A stretch of DNA of 64,000 bases from Spraguea lophii (taxonomy: Eukaryota > Microsporidia > Spragueidae), in NCBI GenBank assembly GCA_001887945.1, contig LDOQ01000051.1:85474-149473 (forward strand), in the 5' to 3' direction. The position numbers and the translations under genes are program-made. Positions 62,492 through 64,000 of this stretch are shown in pieces. Each line of letters begins with the position of its first letter. The stretch's first letter is position 1. The notes beneath the pieces were generated by a model. That model was not told the DNA's origin. It searched no databases and saw only the letters and a program-made list of their open reading frames with translations.

Positions 62492-62833
62492 ATGTCAATC
62501 CTGCTAATGATATTTCTAAACGTTTTCCTAGTATTTAATATTTTAGCAAAATTATGTTTTTGTGCGAATGAAGATAACGATAAAGATAATGAAATAATGG
62601 AATATACAACACCAGAAGAATGGGGAAAGTGTATTGCTTCTTTGAGATTTAAAAGGGATGACATACGTACAGATTTATATTGCATAAGAAGAGTCGAAGT
62701 GCTGTGCAGAAAGATCGATCTTAATACAGATCTTGAGTCTTTAAAAAACGCAAAACAAGAAGAAATGACTGAGATAGATAAAAAAATAGCAATGGCGAGT
62801 CAAGGGTATTCAAAATGCATTAACTCCCACTAA
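62492..62833 (+). CDS. Small putative secreted protein, family B (intact)
   Basis: 113 residues with a leader (about 1-25, core MIFLNVFLVFNILAKLCFC), an acidic spacer, four more cysteines, and a charged C-terminal helix (about 75-105). No domain recognised. The paralogue at 10181-10500 has lost its start and gained a stop; a shorter relative lies at 14773. The leader and the expanding family fit a secreted, host-facing product, which is inference. No CCC directly before the ATG. Confidence 0.65.
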   Translation: MSILLMIFLNVFLVFNILAKLCFCANEDNDKDNEIMEYTTPEEWGKCIASLRFKRDDIRTDLYCIRRVEVLCRKIDLNTDLESLKNAKQEEMTEIDKKIAMASQGYSKCINSH

Positions 62834-63246
62834 AAAATATTCTGGTAAGCAGTAAAGTTTATTTTTAAACGGATTTTTTAATATGGTTTATTTTTTGTTT
62901 TTATAAAAAATCAGGTAGATTTGTTCAAAATATTTAATCATCAATAATATTTAATTTTAATGTTTCGGCAAGGTTAATAATAGTTTGTTCAAAAATATTA
63001 TTTAAAACATTAATTTATCAAATAAACTTTTATTTATTCTTATTTAAGGTTTTAGAATAATATATTAATATAATAATTAAAATTTTTAAAAATATATTAA
63101 ACTTCATAAAACGAACCCATCCACATATTTTGATCTTTTTCCTCATAACAGAATGATGTCTTCCAATTTTTAATTAGCTAATAAATAAGAAAACGATTTA
63201 ATTATAAAAGACATCGTGTTTCTTTTTAAGCAATATTTTTCATTCC
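62834..63246. other. Non-coding flank of the duplication
   Basis: About 410 bases. The first 330 or so align with the reverse strand of copy A (for example GTTTTAGAATAATATATTA and TTAAACTTCATAAAAC). No gene seen. Confidence 0.6.
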
Positions 63247-63260
63247 TGGTACAAGAGGAT
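63247..63260. repeat. Target-site duplication, left copy
   Basis: TGGTACAAGAGGAT, repeated exactly at 63445-63458 around a truncated SINE. Confidence 0.92.
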
Positions 63261-63444
63261 GACGTGCACCATACGCAAAATCCTAACACTCTGAAGCATA
63301 AGGTAAGATGAGATTAATGCATATCTGTGGTGAAACTAGTTGGTACAAGTTTGACTACGTTTTAAGAACAAATGATCATAGATCATTGTAGGTCATAACT
63401 GGCCAGAAAGTTTTAATAAATAAAAGTTTTATTAGTAAAAAAAA
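63261..63444 (+). mobile_element. tRNA-derived SINE, 5'-truncated copy
   Basis: 184 bp beginning at GACGTGCACCATACGCAAAA inside the SINE body and ending with TTTTATTAGT and an eight-A tail. It lacks the tRNA-like head but has exact 14 bp target-site duplications, the classic result of incomplete reverse transcription by LINE machinery. Confidence 0.9.
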
Positions 63445-63458
63445 TGGTACAAGAGGAT
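63445..63458. repeat. Target-site duplication, right copy
   Basis: Exact repeat of 63247-63260, directly after the A tail. Confidence 0.92.
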
Positions 63459-64000
63459 TTCATTTCTATAATATTTCTTCTCTTAAAGTTTGAAAGTTAC
63501 ATTGTTTTTTTAATCATAATGGATTGAACCATATATAATTATTTCCTCTCCTATCCCTAATCTTTTTCTAAATTTACTATAAATTCACTTACCACCATCA
63601 CAGGCTGGTATAAATGGTATTATCTCTATATTTGCTTTGCGAATAAATTTTATTTTATATATAATAATAAGTTATATTTTTTATATTTTTGAACTTCCAA
63701 TCGTTTAAAATCGTCTAAACACATAATTCCTATCCTATAATCTTTATACGGATATATAAATAAGGTTTACTTAATATAATAAATATTTTCATAAAAAAAT
63801 ACCACTAAACTCTATTTTTAAAAAATGTTAGTGAATCTCTATTAACCTGATTATAAACTAAACATCTAAATCTAAATTAAACATATAAATCCAATTTAAA
63901 TCTAAATATAACTATAAAATATACTTAACATTTATAAATCTTTTATCTTATATATAAATATAAATGATAAAATATACTTAATATTTTATATCCCATTTTA
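63459..64000. other. Gene-free end of window
   Basis: About 540 AT-rich bases. On the minus strand near 63515-63670 a short coding-like relic can be read (IEIIPFIPACDGGK, a stop, then IYSKFRKRLGIGEE). It is too short to name. Nothing else recognised. Confidence 0.4.

Larger units (their letters stand above)
60410..63165. repeat. Inverted segmental duplication, copy B
   Basis: Aligns with 9150-13460 in reverse orientation. Copy B lacks two SINEs found in A, lacks the 3' half of family A, and has its own truncated SINE at 61201-61437. The single-copy sequences at about 60529-60540 and 62893-62930 are the empty sites for the SINEs in A. Confidence 0.8.

Noticed and set aside
1..64000. CRISPR arrays, rRNA genes, bacterial-type operons, viral genes
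   Set aside because: None seen. There are no regularly spaced repeats, no rRNA-like GC-rich blocks, and the gene content is eukaryotic throughout.

Overview
The window looks like nuclear DNA of a microsporidian (an intracellular fungal parasite) from an AT-rich lineage with an expanded genome. Supporting points: a cysteine/proline-rich polar tube protein 1 gene, a PTP2-like gene 12 kb away, short intron-free genes with trimmed fungal-type housekeeping proteins, and the CCC (or GGG) triplet just upstream of most start codons that is known from microsporidia. Species cannot be assigned from sequence alone. Base composition is roughly 80% AT, and intergenic gaps reach about 4 kb.

Layout. 0-8 kb: a partial unknown gene, a p24 cargo receptor, trehalose-phosphate synthase, a four-TM protein, PTP1, a tandem CCCH zinc-finger protein and an eIF3g-like RRM protein. 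8-17 kb: an accessory region with repeats, dead genes and lineage-specific secreted-protein genes. 17-21 kb: the PTP2-like gene, an Sm-like protein, Emg1/Nep1, a forkhead factor and METTL5. 21.4-28 kb: a gene desert with one small ORF. 28-43.9 kb: homeodomain protein, actin, an Slm-like BAR/PH candidate, a PUF60/TXNDC9 head-to-head pair, a CM1 coiled-coil protein, an AGC (PKA-like) kinase, a coiled-coil/winged-helix protein and two divergent HIT hydrolases. 45-58 kb: an IQGAP homologue, an Asn-inflated Tah18, tRNA-Lys, RNA polymerase I/III AC40, a degenerate ARF-like protein, TFIIH Tfb2 and an Asn-inflated DENN protein. 58-64 kb: a second accessory region.

The most novel element is a family of tRNA-derived SINEs of about 490 bp: a tRNA-like head with Pol III A and B boxes, a roughly 400 bp unrelated body and a short A tail. 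There are about 14 copies, from near-identical young ones with 13-14 bp target-site duplications to GC-depleted fossils. One young copy sits inside a dead Merlin-type DNA transposase. The two accessory regions are an inverted segmental duplication (about 9.15-13.46 kb and 60.41-63.16 kb). SINE insertions present in one copy are missing from the other, giving paralogous empty sites. Two putative secreted-protein genes have decayed reciprocally: each duplicate keeps the gene the other has lost.

How the genes work together: most are unlinked housekeeping functions (transcription by Pol I/III and TFIIH, rRNA modification by Emg1 and METTL5, splicing by PUF60 and Sm proteins, CCT-linked folding by TXNDC9, cytosolic Fe-S assembly by Tah18, cytoskeleton by actin, IQGAP and a CM1 protein). 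The PTPs build the infection tube and trehalose is a spore osmolyte. Coordinates of degraded elements are estimates by eye.
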